A DNA stretch of 64,000 nucleotides from Ralstonia pickettii DTP0602 (GTDB taxonomy: Bacteria > Pseudomonadota > Gammaproteobacteria > Burkholderiales > Burkholderiaceae). Position numbers and translations under genes: made by a program. Under the pieces are notes generated by a model that worked only from the letters and a program-made list of their open reading frames with translations, was not told where the DNA came from and did not search any database. Position 1 is the stretch's first letter. Each line of letters opens with the position of its first letter. Positions 1 to 8,349 of this stretch are shown in pieces. The DNA lies in contig CP006667.1 of assembly GCA_000471925.1 (NCBI GenBank), positions 3,410,001 to 3,474,000 on the forward strand. Direction: 5' to 3'.

Positions 1-2
1 AT

Positions 3-299
3 GCGGATTGCGTGGAGCGGGACTGGACCCAGCCGACTGCGTACAACGCCTCAGTCGAGGCGGCGTGGCTGGAGGTCTACCGCGATCCGTCGGCGCACTG
101 GGAGCTTTACGAGCTGGGCGAGAAGTTCGTTGACCTTGAGGATTCGTTCCGCCAATGGCGCTTCCGCCATGTGACCACGGTGGAACGCGTGATCGGCTTC
201 AAGCGCGGCACCGGCGGCACCGAGGGCGTCAGCTATCTGCGCAAGATGCTGGACGTGGTGCTGTTCCCGGAACTGTGGAAGCTGCGCACGGACCTGTAA
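3..299 (+). CDS. kynA: Tryptophan 2,3-dioxygenase, C-terminal part (gene begins before the window)
   Basis: Only the last ~99 codons are present; the frame is open to the window edge, so the start lies upstream. The product would be the haem enzyme that opens the indole ring of tryptophan to N-formylkynurenine, the first step of the kynurenine pathway. The visible part carries the family's C-terminal block: FRQWRFRHV, the substrate-contacting R-x-x-GTGGTEG loop ([17 protein letters not shown]) and the LFPELWKLR tail. It ends in TAA. The neighbour is a convergent IclR regulator 25 bp away, so nothing is co-transcribed with it downstream. Identification is firm; full length cannot be judged. 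Confidence 0.93.
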   Translation, partial: ADCVERDWTQPTAYNASVEAAWLEVYRDPSAHWELYELGEKFVDLEDSFRQWRFRHVTTVERVIGFKRGTGGTEGVSYLRKMLDVVLFPELWKLRTDL

Positions 300-324
300 C
301 GCCTGCGCACGTCGGACCTGGCCA

Positions 325-1134
325 TCAGCCTGCCGGGTCCGACAACCTTGCCGCCAGCGCCTGCAACGCCGGTGCCAGCGTCTGGTGGAACACCGCTTCC
401 TCCACTGCTCCATACGAAGCACTGCAGCTCAGCATGTGCAACTCCTTCTCCCCCACCGGCCGGAACGCCACCGCACAGGCATGGATGGCCGGGTGCCAGT
501 CACGGAACGACGCCGCATAGCCGCGCTGCTGCGCCTCGGCCAGCGCCGCGCGCGTCGGCACTTCCTGCTGCTTCCATTGCTCCGGGAAGGCCTGGCTGAA
601 CTCGGCGAGCACGCGCTCGCGCCGTGCCGCAGGCAACGCCGCCAGGTATGCCCGCCCCATCGAACTCGACACCAGCGACAGCCGCGAACCCACGCCCAGG
701 CCCAGCATGACGCCGGCGTCATTGCGGATCGATTCCAGGTAGATCACCTCCATGCGTTCGCGCTTGCCGAGCGACACCGAGACACCGTACGACTGGGCAA
801 ACGCCAACATATGCGGCCGCGCCAGCGCCACCACGTCCGATGCGGACAGGTAGGAGTAGCCCAGCGCCAGAACGCCCGCGTCGAGTGCGTACTTACCCAG
901 GCTTTCGTCGTAGCGCAGGTAGCCCAGCTGCACCAGCGTGCCGGCGAGCCGGCTCACCGTCGCCTTCGGGAAGCCGGTGCGGCGCACGAAGTCCTGGTTG
1001 CCCAGCATCGCCTCGCCGGTGCGGAAGCAGCGCAGCAGTTCCAGGCCGCGCGCCAGCGCAGTGACGAAATTGGGATCGCTGTCGCGCACCGCGGACGGTG
1101 GCGCGGGATCAGTAGAAAGTGACGAATTGGTCAA
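325..1134 (-). CDS. IclR-family transcriptional regulator
   Basis: A 269-aa protein with the two IclR domains. The N-terminal winged helix is about residues 20-80 (NFVTALARGLELL, then GFPKATVSRLAGTLVQLGYLRYDE). The C-terminal ligand-binding domain is about 90-260 (MEVIYLESIRND, LSLVSSSMGRAYLAALP, HACAVAFRPV). The reading frame is open further upstream, but the proposed TTG start has an AGGA six bases before it and gives the usual family length. It is divergent from glutaryl-CoA dehydrogenase, and palindromes lie in the shared intergenic region. It therefore probably controls itself and gcdH in response to a glutarate, lysine or tryptophan breakdown intermediate; that ligand is inferred. Confidence 0.88.
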   Translation of the reverse strand: MTNSSLSTDPAPPSAVRDSDPNFVTALARGLELLRCFRTGEAMLGNQDFVRRTGFPKATVSRLAGTLVQLGYLRYDESLGKYALDAGVLALGYSYLSASDVVALARPHMLAFAQSYGVSVSLGKRERMEVIYLESIRNDAGVMLGLGVGSRLSLVSSSMGRAYLAALPAARRERVLAEFSQAFPEQWKQQEVPTRAALAEAQQRGYAASFRDWHPAIHACAVAFRPVGEKELHMLSCSASYGAVEEAVFHQTLAPALQALAARLSDPAG

Positions 1135-1203
1135 GGCGAGTCCTGTCAGGTCGGCGGTTGTCCGCTCATCGCACACAGCATCGGTAGCTCCGGGTTTTGC
1201 CTG

Positions 1204-1231
1204 TTGCACGGCAAACCCGTTGCGATATACT
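1204..1231 (+). promoter_or_regulatory. Candidate promoter for gcdH
   Basis: TTGCAC (1204-1209) and TATACT (1226-1231) are separated by 16 bp and point toward gcdH. The predicted start would fall at about 1238, immediately at the palindromes, leaving a leader of about 145 bases. Assigned by eye only. Confidence 0.5.
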
Positions 1232-1239
1232 AATTCAAC

Positions 1240-1263
1240 GGAACACAGTTCCGCAATGCGGAA
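1240..1263. promoter_or_regulatory. Two overlapping palindromes, probable IclR-type operator
   Basis: GGAAC-ACA-GTTCC (1240-1252) overlaps TTCCGCA-A-TGCGGAA (1249-1263), a near-perfect inverted repeat. They lie just downstream of the predicted gcdH -10 box, between gcdH and the divergent IclR gene. IclR proteins typically bind short GGAAC/GTTCC-like palindromes, so this is the natural site for repression of gcdH and possibly of the regulator itself. Confidence 0.6.
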
Positions 1264-1381
1264 CCACAAAAACCCTCCGCGAAGATCACCGAACCCGTCA
1301 TGATTCCCGGAAGCGCCGGTGCGGCAAGCGATCATTCGCCCCGCCCCCGATGCTTCCCCCGCGCTACCGAAGGAGACCTGC

Positions 1382-2575
1382 ATGGCTGCCAACGCCGAAT
1401 TCCACTGGGCCGACCCCCTGTTGCTGGACCAGCAACTGACCGCCGAAGAACGCATGGTGCGCGACGCCGCCGCGGCGTACAGCCAGGACAAGCTGATGCC
1501 GCGCGTGCTTCAGTCGTTCCGCAATGAAAAGACCGACGTCGAGATCTTCCGCGAGATGGGCGAACTGGGCCTGCTCGGCCCCACCATCCCCGAGCAATAC
1601 GGCGGCCCCGGCCTGAACTACGTCAGCTACGGCCTGATCGCGCGTGAAGTCGAGCGCGTCGATTCCGGCTACCGCTCGATGATGAGCGTGCAGTCGTCGC
1701 TGGTGATGGTGCCGATCCATGAATTCGGCACCGAAGCGCAGAAGCAGAAGTACCTGCCCAAGCTGGCCACCGGCGAATGGATCGGCTGCTTCGGCCTGAC
1801 CGAGCCGAACCACGGCTCCGACCCGGGCTCGATGGTCACCCGCGCCAAGAAGGTCGACGGCGGCTACGAGCTGACCGGCGCCAAGATGTGGATCACCAAC
1901 TCGCCGATCGCCGACGTGTTCGTGGTCTGGGCCAAGCTGCAAGAGGACAACGGCAAGGACGAGATCCGCGGCTTTATCCTGGAAAAGGGCTGGAAGGGCC
2001 TGTCGGCTCCGACCATCCACGGCAAGGTCGGCCTGCGCACGTCGATCACCGGTGAAATCGTGCTCGACCAGGTGTTCGTGCCGGAAGAGAACATCATGCC
2101 GGGCGTTAGCGGCCTGAAGGGCCCGTTCACCTGCCTGAATTCGGCCCGCTACGGCATCGCCTGGGGTGCGCTGGGCGCCGCCGAGTTCTGCTGGCACACC
2201 GCCCGCCAGTACACGCTGGACCGCAAGCAGTTCGGCCGCCCGCTGGCCGCCACGCAGCTGGTGCAGAAGAAGCTGGCCGACATGCAGACCGAGATCACGC
2301 TGGGCCTGCAAGGCTGCCTGCGCCTGGGCCGCATGAAGGACGAAGGCACCGCCGCGGTCGAGATCACCTCGATCATGAAGCGCAATTCGTGCGGCAAGTC
2401 GCTGGACATCGCCCGCGTGGCGCGCGACATGCTGGGCGGCAACGGCATCTCGGACGAGTTCGGCGTGATCCGCCACGTGGTCAACCTGGAAGTGGTGAAC
2501 ACCTACGAAGGCACGCACGATATCCACGCGCTGATCCTGGGCCGCGCCCAGACCGGCATCCAGGCCTTCTTCTGA
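1382..2575 (+). CDS. gcdH: Glutaryl-CoA dehydrogenase
   Basis: A 397-aa acyl-CoA dehydrogenase that oxidises and decarboxylates glutaryl-CoA to crotonyl-CoA in lysine and tryptophan catabolism, using FAD. Visible signatures are the FAD/substrate blocks [13 protein letters not shown] and [18 protein letters not shown], the C-terminal helical domain, and [16 protein letters not shown] with catalytic Glu376. The YEGTHD sequence and the R in GYRSMMSVQ are typical of the glutaryl-CoA branch rather than short-chain dehydrogenases. The frame extends upstream, but ATG 1382 has AAGGAG at 1370-1375 and matches family length. The neighbouring divergent IclR gene is its likely regulator. Confidence 0.95.
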   Translation: MAANAEFHWADPLLLDQQLTAEERMVRDAAAAYSQDKLMPRVLQSFRNEKTDVEIFREMGELGLLGPTIPEQYGGPGLNYVSYGLIAREVERVDSGYRSMMSVQSSLVMVPIHEFGTEAQKQKYLPKLATGEWIGCFGLTEPNHGSDPGSMVTRAKKVDGGYELTGAKMWITNSPIADVFVVWAKLQEDNGKDEIRGFILEKGWKGLSAPTIHGKVGLRTSITGEIVLDQVFVPEENIMPGVSGLKGPFTCLNSARYGIAWGALGAAEFCWHTARQYTLDRKQFGRPLAATQLVQKKLADMQTEITLGLQGCLRLGRMKDEGTAAVEITSIMKRNSCGKSLDIARVARDMLGGNGISDEFGVIRHVVNLEVVNTYEGTHDIHALILGRAQTGIQAFF

Positions 2576-2611
2576 CCAAAACAAACGACTTGCGGACAGG
2601 CTCTCTGCCAT

Positions 2612-2637
2612 AAAAAAGCCCGGCTGCAAAGCCGGGC
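2612..2637 (-). terminator. Rho-independent terminator for the minus-strand peroxiredoxin gene
   Basis: GCCCGGC (2618-2624), loop TGCAAA, GCCGGGC (2631-2637). Read on the minus strand the stem is followed by six T residues (2617-2612). It lies about 90 bp past the peroxiredoxin stop. Confidence 0.75.
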
Positions 2638-2700
2638 CAAGCACACTACCAAGGAGACGACGAGGCTGCCCCCGTCGATAAAACACCTGTCGTTCACGCC

Positions 2701-2727
2701 GGCCCCGCCTTCAAGCGGGGCCGCGTT

Positions 2728-2733
<6 letters not shown>
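2701..2733 (+). terminator. Hairpin between gcdH and the convergent peroxiredoxin gene
   Basis: GGCCCCGC (2701-2708), a six-base loop and GCGGGGCC (2715-2722) form a perfect 8-bp stem. On the plus strand it is followed by a moderately T-rich stretch, so it probably ends gcdH transcription before it enters the convergent gene. Confidence 0.55.
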
Positions 2734-3366
<633 letters not shown>

Positions 3367-3619
3367 GCTCTGTTCTCCTGTTTTCGGGTGGAACCAGAGT
3401 ATCCGGATTGATATCCAACCCAAACGAATATAAAGTCACTACAAAATCACTCCAAGTCATAAAGACTTTTTCTGACATTCATCGCGCGGGCGTTCCGGCA
3501 TGCTGGCATCATCGGCATCGCCGATTGCTGGTTCCGGCGCGTGGCCTTGAAACCACGGCCGCTCGCCACATATGCTAAGTATCAGACCGACAATTGCCGT
3601 TAGCCTCGGAGCGAAGAAA

Positions 3620-3946
3620 ATGTCAGAATCCGCACAAACCGAACCAACCGCCCGCAAACAGGAGAAACTGATGAGCGATGTCAAGACCGTTCTGTCCGAC
3701 GCCGAAGAACTGCTTAAGCAAGCGGCTTCGACCACCGGCGAAAAGGCCGCCGAACTGCGCGAGCGCGGCATGGGTCTGCTCAAGCAAGCCAAAGAAAAGG
3801 CCCAGGACCTGCAAGATGCCGTCGTGACCAAGAGCAAGGCCGCTGCACGCGCCACCGACGACTACGTGCATGACCACCCGTGGCGCGCCGTGGGCGTGGC
3901 CGCCGGCGTGGGCCTGCTCGTCGGTCTGCTGCTGAACCGCAAGTAA
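3620..3946 (+). CDS. DUF883 / YqjD-ElaB-like membrane-anchored protein
   Basis: A 108-aa protein with an amphipathic, Ala/Lys/Glu-rich helical body (DVKTVLSDAEELLKQA and following). A single C-terminal membrane helix ([15 protein letters not shown]) ends in a basic NRK tail. This is the layout of the YqjD/ElaB/YgaM family, inner-membrane tail-anchored proteins whose relatives bind ribosomes in stationary phase in E. coli. The ATG at 3620 follows a GGAGCG sequence. It heads a three-gene cluster with a YqjE-like protein and a DUF3318-like protein, matching the yqjDEK arrangement. Function beyond membrane anchoring is not established. Confidence 0.85.
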   Translation: MSESAQTEPTARKQEKLMSDVKTVLSDAEELLKQAASTTGEKAAELRERGMGLLKQAKEKAQDLQDAVVTKSKAAARATDDYVHDHPWRAVGVAAGVGLLVGLLLNRK

Positions 3947-4140
3947 GCGCTGCCAGCCAGCGTTTTGAAGTCCCGACGCGGCCCGCTGGTGCCGCGTCAG
4001 AGCGGCAACCCGGCGCGATGCGCGGGTTGCCAGTGGCCCGGGAGCCCGCACATCGGCGCCACCCGGCCCCGCCCGCAGGAAAGGCGCGCACGGCCATGCC
4101 GGCGCGCCGCTCTTTCACGCCGGAGCCGCTGAGCGAACCC

Positions 4141-4521
4141 ATGAGCGAACCCACCCCCTCCCCCAAATTCCTGGAATCCGTGCGCAACCTCGCCAACTCG
4201 GTGGTCGCCATGGTCCAGACCCGCCTGGAACTTGCCAGCGTCGAGTTTTCCGAGGAGCGCTCGCGCCTGATGAAGGTCGCGCTGCTGGCCTGCTTCGGCC
4301 TGGTGTTCTTCGGCATCGCGCTGGTCACCTTCACCGCGCTGATCGCGATCCTGTTCTGGAATGCCTACGGCTGGCAGGCCCTGGGCGTGCTGGCTGTCCT
4401 CTACCTGCTGCTGTGCGCCGCCTGCCTGGCGTACGCACGCAACCTGGTGCGCAACGCCCCGCCGATGTTCGAGGCCACGCTCGCCGAACTCGACAAAGAC
4501 CGGGAGATCCTGCGCCGATGA
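4141..4521 (+). CDS. YqjE-like (phage holin superfamily III) membrane protein
   Basis: A 126-aa inner-membrane protein. After a short polar start it has an amphipathic segment (SVVAMVQTRLELASVEFSEERSR) and two strong membrane helices (VALLACFGLVFFGIALVTFTAL; WQALGVLAVLYLLLCAACLAY). The C-terminal tail is charged. The LELAS/E-EERSR block is typical of the YqjE family, classed as Actinobacteria/phage holin-like although there is no evidence of lysis function in such chromosomal copies. An upstream in-frame ATG at 4096 is possible. The stop overlaps the next gene's start (ATGA), so the two are translationally coupled. Confidence 0.82.
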   Translation: MSEPTPSPKFLESVRNLANSVVAMVQTRLELASVEFSEERSRLMKVALLACFGLVFFGIALVTFTALIAILFWNAYGWQALGVLAVLYLLLCAACLAYARNLVRNAPPMFEATLAELDKDREILRR

Positions 4522-5051
4522 GCACCCTGGAACCCGAGGAAAGCGCCAGCGGGCGCAACCGCCGCGAACACCCGCGGCCTGTCCGATTCAACCACGAGGT
4601 GCGCCTGCCGCTGGAAGTGCGAAAGGAGCTGCTGCTCACGCGCGCCGCGCTGGAACGCCACGACTGCCTGCAGGCCCTGCACGAGGTGCGTGGCGGCGCC
4701 CGGCGCCTGGGCACAGTCGCCCACTGGCTGCCGCGCATCGCGCGTCCCGGCTCGTGGATGAAGGTGGTCGGCATGACCAAGGAATATCCGCTGCTGAGCA
4801 CCGCGATCACGCTGGCACTGCCGCTGATCAAGCGCACGCCGGTGCTACGCTGGACCTGGAAGCTGGGGAAGATCGGCGCCGTCGCCGGCGCGGCGTACTG
4901 GGTCTACAACACCTGGCGCGATGCCCGGCGGCAGGCCATCCCGCCCGCGATCGTGCCAACGCCTGCTGCGCCGCCTGTACCGCCACCGGCGGCCGGCAAC
5001 GCGGCACCGCCCGCCACCGATACGGGCTTCCGCGACCCGCTCGTTCCCTGA
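4518..5051 (+). CDS. Hypothetical protein of the yqjDE-type cluster (DUF3318-like)
   Basis: A 177-aa protein that starts inside the stop codon of the YqjE-like gene (ATGA overlap). The N-terminal half is basic and helical (RLPLEVRKELLLTRAALERHDCLQA). The middle has one or two weakly hydrophobic segments (LLSTAITLALPLIK; IGAVAGAAYWVYNTW), and the C-terminus is Pro/Ala-rich and probably disordered. Its position as third gene of the cluster suggests a role with the two small membrane proteins in the envelope or in stationary-phase physiology. I recognise the neighbourhood better than the protein; the family name is tentative. Confidence 0.75.
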   Translation: MSTLEPEESASGRNRREHPRPVRFNHEVRLPLEVRKELLLTRAALERHDCLQALHEVRGGARRLGTVAHWLPRIARPGSWMKVVGMTKEYPLLSTAITLALPLIKRTPVLRWTWKLGKIGAVAGAAYWVYNTWRDARRQAIPPAIVPTPAAPPVPPPAAGNAAPPATDTGFRDPLVP

Positions 5052-5086
5052 TCCCCTTACCGCTGGCTGGCTGGCAGGTTGCCAGC

Positions 5087-7999
5087 TCAGCCCGCCAGCG
5101 CCACCGCCGGTTCGTCACCGGCCGCCGGCCCGGCCGGTGCGAACGGCACCGGCGGCGCCAGGTGGTAGCCCTGCGCCAGGTCCACGCCCAGCTCCCGCAG
5201 CCGCTCCAGCATCGCCTCGCTCTCAACGAATTCCGCAATAGTCTTCTTGCCCATCGCATGGCCGATGCGCTGGATCACCTCCACCATCACCAGGTTGACC
5301 GGATCAGCCAGCATCTCGCGCACAAAGCTGCCGTCGATCTTCAGGTAGGCCGCCGGCAGGTGCTTCAGGTAGGTGAATGACGACATGCCGGCACCAAAGT
5401 CGTCCAGCGCGAAGCTGCAGCCCAGCTGCTGCAGCTGCTGGATAAACGATCCCGCCTGCGCCAGGTTGGCGATGGCCGCGGTCTCCGTGATCTCGAAGCA
5501 GATCCCGTCCAGCGCGATACCGAAGCGCTGCGCCTGCTCGCGCACGAACTCGGGAAAATGGAAATCCGCCAGCGACGAGCCGGACAGGTTGATCGCGCAA
5601 GTGGCAATGGCCCCCTCGCCATCGCTGCCCTGCCGCCCCGCCAGCGTGGCAAAGGCGGTCTCCACCACCCAGCGGTCGATCATCGGCATCAGGTTGTAGC
5701 GCTCGCAGGCCGGCACGAATGCCATTGGCGGCACCAGCCGGCCGCGCTCGTCCACCAGGCGCAGCAGCAGTTCAATGTGGCGGCCGGCCTCTGCAGCGCC
5801 CGCGCCGGTCTGCACCGGCACGATCTCCTGCGCGAACAGACAGAAGCGCCCCGCCGCCAGCGCCGCATGCACGCGGCTGACCCACTCCATCTCGCCATGG
5901 CGCGCCTGCACCACGCTGTCCAGCGGATGGTAGACCTGCACGCGGTTGCGGCCGCCCTCCTTGGCCACGTAGCAGGCCGCGTCGGCCGCGCTCAGGGCCT
6001 CGGCGACGCTGCCGGTCTGGCGGTCCAGCGTGACCAGGCCGATGCTGACGCCCAGCGCGAAGGTGCGCTGGCGATGGGCAAAGCGGAAGCAAGCAATCGC
6101 GCAGCGCAGCGCCTCGGCCACGCGCTCGCCATCGGTCCCGGCGCAATGCTCCAGCAGGATGCCGAACTCGTCGCCGCCCAGCCGGGCCAGCGTATCGCTC
6201 TTGCGCAACTGGCTGCCCATGACTTCCGCCATTTGCCGGATCAGCTCGTCGCCGGCGGCATGCCCGCAGGTATCGTTGACCACCTTGAACTGGTCCAGGT
6301 CCAGGTACATCAGCGTATGGGGGGTGCCTTGCGATCGCGCGCGCGCGATCGCCGCGCCCACGCGGCGCTCGAACTCCGCGCGGTTGACCAGCCCCGTCAG
6401 CGCATCGTGGCTGGCCTCGTACGCCAGCCGCGCGGCGTGCGCGCGTTCCTGGCTGACATCGTGCAGCACTACCACCACGCCGATGGCCTGCGCGCCGCGG
6501 TCGCGGATCAGCGCCACCGAAGGCTTTACCGCCACCACCGGCCCGTGCTGCCCGGACGCCGCGCGCTGCACCAGCTGCGCCGACTGGCCGTGCCAGCGCT
6601 CCCTGAGCGCCAGCGTGACGATATCGGGCAGCGGCGCGTGGCTGTCTTCGTCGCGCAGCACGCAGACCTGGGCCAGCGGCAGGCCGCGGGCATCGGCTTC
6701 GCGCCAGCCGGTCAGCGCTTCGGCCGCCGGGTTGAGCGACTGCACGCGCCCCCACACATCGGTTGTCACCACGGCGTCGCCGATGGCCTGCAGCGTGACC
6801 TGGGCGCGCTCCTTCTCGGCAAAGAGCTGCGTCTCGTAGCGCTTGTTGTCGGAGATATCCGTCAGCGATCCTGCCATGCGGGCACGCCGCCGCGCCGGCC
6901 CGCGCACCAGCCTGCCACGTGCGCGCACCCACAGGTAATGGCCGGCGCGCGTGCGCAGCCGGAACTCGGCGTCATAGGGCTCGCCGCTGCGCAGGTGGCG
7001 CGTGAGCTTGTCCTCGAAGGCGACCAGGTCGGACGGATGCAGCAGCCCCAGCACCGTCTCGCGCGCATGCGGCAGCTGGTCGGCCTGGTAGCCCAGCATC
7101 TGCGCGCAGCGCGGCGAGAAGTACAGCTCGCCGCGGCCCAGGTGCCAGTCCCATAGCCCGTCGTTGCTGCCCTCTACCGCCAGCTGCAGCTGCTCCTCGC
7201 GCTGCGCCAGTGCCTCGCGCAGCTGGCGCTCGCGCCGCAGCGGCCCATGTGACAGCAAGATCGCCGACATCAGCAGCAGGGTCGCCATCACCGCGCTGCC
7301 GGTCGTGAACAGCCGTGTCACCCGGCGCGAGGCCTGGCCGAGGTGTTCGGAGAAGGCACGCTCCAGCGGCGTCAGCCTGGCATCAATCCGGGCGATATTG
7401 CGCAGCACCGGCGCCACGCATTCGTCGCCGCATCCCGGCTGCTCAACGAGATGGCGCAACGCCAGCGCCTGCTCGTGCAAGGCAAAGATTTCCTGGTCGC
7501 CCGCCGCCCACACGCGGATCGCGGCATCGACCTCCTGGATATTGCGGAAATTGCGATAGAGCCGGACCATCCGCGGAATGTCTTCCAGGTGGTTGCCGCC
7601 GGCGAGCAACCCCTCACGCACGCGCTCCAGGTCAGGCTCGGCGCGGTCCAGTTCCAGGCGCGCGCGATGGTCGCCGAGCGGGATGGCGATGGCCGCCAGG
7701 TAAGAGGCAAAGTCTTCGGGGTTGCGGTCCTCGCCATAGCGCAGCAGGTGCAGCACGGCGTTCTTCTGTCCCTTGGACCACTGGCTCTCCCCAGCCACGA
7801 ACGCGCGCGCGGCCGATAGCAGGTCCAGGCTGGCGATGCTGAACAAGGCCAGCGCGACGACAACCGGAACGAACGGCCAGATGATGCGCAGCACGTGCCC
7901 ACTGGCCGGCAAGGAAAGGCCTGCTCGCCGCATAGGGACTGGTTGGGAGTCGTTGGGGGCCGTGCCTTGCCGGCCCCTCTGTAGTACCGTGGCCGACAC
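5087..7999 (-). CDS. Membrane PAS-PAS-GGDEF-EAL cyclic-di-GMP enzyme
   Basis: A 970-aa signalling protein. A first membrane helix at about 37-58 and a second at about 235-255 bracket a roughly 175-residue periplasmic sensor region. Two PAS domains follow (QLQLAVEGSNDGLWDW; VTLQAIGDAVVTTDVWG). The GGDEF domain has an intact active motif (LARLGGDEFGILL), so diguanylate cyclase activity is expected. The EAL domain keeps its metal and catalytic residues: E in IELLLRL, ITETAA, DDFGAGMSS, KIDGSFV. The signature triplet reads ELL rather than EAL, so phosphodiesterase activity is plausible but not certain. The start is a GTG with a weak ribosome site; an ATG 22 codons later is possible. The gene ends next to the tRNA-Lys integration site. 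Confidence 0.92.
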   Translation of the reverse strand: MSATVLQRGRQGTAPNDSQPVPMRRAGLSLPASGHVLRIIWPFVPVVVALALFSIASLDLLSAARAFVAGESQWSKGQKNAVLHLLRYGEDRNPEDFASYLAAIAIPLGDHRARLELDRAEPDLERVREGLLAGGNHLEDIPRMVRLYRNFRNIQEVDAAIRVWAAGDQEIFALHEQALALRHLVEQPGCGDECVAPVLRNIARIDARLTPLERAFSEHLGQASRRVTRLFTTGSAVMATLLLMSAILLSHGPLRRERQLREALAQREEQLQLAVEGSNDGLWDWHLGRGELYFSPRCAQMLGYQADQLPHARETVLGLLHPSDLVAFEDKLTRHLRSGEPYDAEFRLRTRAGHYLWVRARGRLVRGPARRRARMAGSLTDISDNKRYETQLFAEKERAQVTLQAIGDAVVTTDVWGRVQSLNPAAEALTGWREADARGLPLAQVCVLRDEDSHAPLPDIVTLALRERWHGQSAQLVQRAASGQHGPVVAVKPSVALIRDRGAQAIGVVVVLHDVSQERAHAARLAYEASHDALTGLVNRAEFERRVGAAIARARSQGTPHTLMYLDLDQFKVVNDTCGHAAGDELIRQMAEVMGSQLRKSDTLARLGGDEFGILLEHCAGTDGERVAEALRCAIACFRFAHRQRTFALGVSIGLVTLDRQTGSVAEALSAADAACYVAKEGGRNRVQVYHPLDSVVQARHGEMEWVSRVHAALAAGRFCLFAQEIVPVQTGAGAAEAGRHIELLLRLVDERGRLVPPMAFVPACERYNLMPMIDRWVVETAFATLAGRQGSDGEGAIATCAINLSGSSLADFHFPEFVREQAQRFGIALDGICFEITETAAIANLAQAGSFIQQLQQLGCSFALDDFGAGMSSFTYLKHLPAAYLKIDGSFVREMLADPVNLVMVEVIQRIGHAMGKKTIAEFVESEAMLERLRELGVDLAQGYHLAPPVPFAPAGPAAGDEPAVALAG

Positions 8000-8078
8000 A
8001 GCCGCGGTTGTCCCATTGTCCTGTGCGTCCGCCCCTAAGTCTCTACCTCGAACAAGTTAAAGCGGATGCACGCCAATG

Positions 8079-8112
8079 CAAAAAGGGCCTGTGACTTGCG
8101 CCACAGGCCCTT
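8079..8112 (-). terminator. Original tRNA-Lys terminator, now stranded outside the island's left end
   Basis: On the minus strand, AAGGGCCTGTG, an eight-base loop and CACAGGCCCTT (8112-8083) are followed by a T run (8082-8079). It lies 9 bp beyond the left 49-bp repeat, exactly where a terminator would sit if the tRNA-Lys gene were uninterrupted. The element's insertion has moved it about 26 kb from the tRNA it served. Confidence 0.8.
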
Positions 8113-8120
8113 CGTAATAC

Positions 8121-8169
8121 TGGTGGGTCGTGCGTGACTCGAACACGCGACCAACGGATTAAAAGTCCG
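8121..8169. repeat. Left attachment site: 49-bp duplicate of the tRNA-Lys 3' end
   Basis: Positions 8121-8169 are identical to 34534-34582 over 49 bases. The repeat runs from the encoded CCA end through the T arm to the anticodon loop side. Beyond 8169 the sequence diverges from the tRNA, so this copy is a remnant and not a functional gene. Confidence 0.95.
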
Positions 8170-8203
8170 ACCAAGAGGCCATTTCCCCGAGTTGACGTGA
8201 ACT

Positions 8204-8335
8204 CATGTAACCCGATGAATCCAGCAGCCACAAGGGATTCCGACACAGTTGCCCGGATTTTCACGTTGCTCCATGTTGATTCTTTGCCATAGAATCCGGT
8301 TACATGGCGGTTACATGGAGGTCTGTGTAACCCGG
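8204..8335. repeat. Candidate integrase arm-type binding sites, left end
   Basis: The 11-mer CGGTTACATGG occurs twice in tandem at 8297-8307 and 8308-8318. A near-inverse copy, CATGTAACCCG, lies at 8204-8214, and GTGTAACCCGG at 8325-8335. The same 11-mer appears exactly at 34468-34478 near the right end. This pattern, confined to the two element ends and beside the integrase gene, suits arm-type sites. Confidence 0.6.
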
Positions 8336-8349
8336 AAACAGGGGTCTGC

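Noticed and set aside
1364..2686. Long open frame opposite gcdH (440 codons)
   Set aside because: It is antisense to a confident gene, has His/Asp/Gln/Val composition typical of mirror frames in GC-rich DNA, and no family similarity.
4141..4521. Phage lysis holin
   Set aside because: Although in the holin superfamily by name, it is in a chromosomal yqjDE-like cluster with no lysin or phage gene nearby.
8121..8169. Second tRNA-Lys gene
   Set aside because: Only the 3' 49 bases match; the D arm and 5' acceptor strand are missing, so it is an attachment-site remnant.
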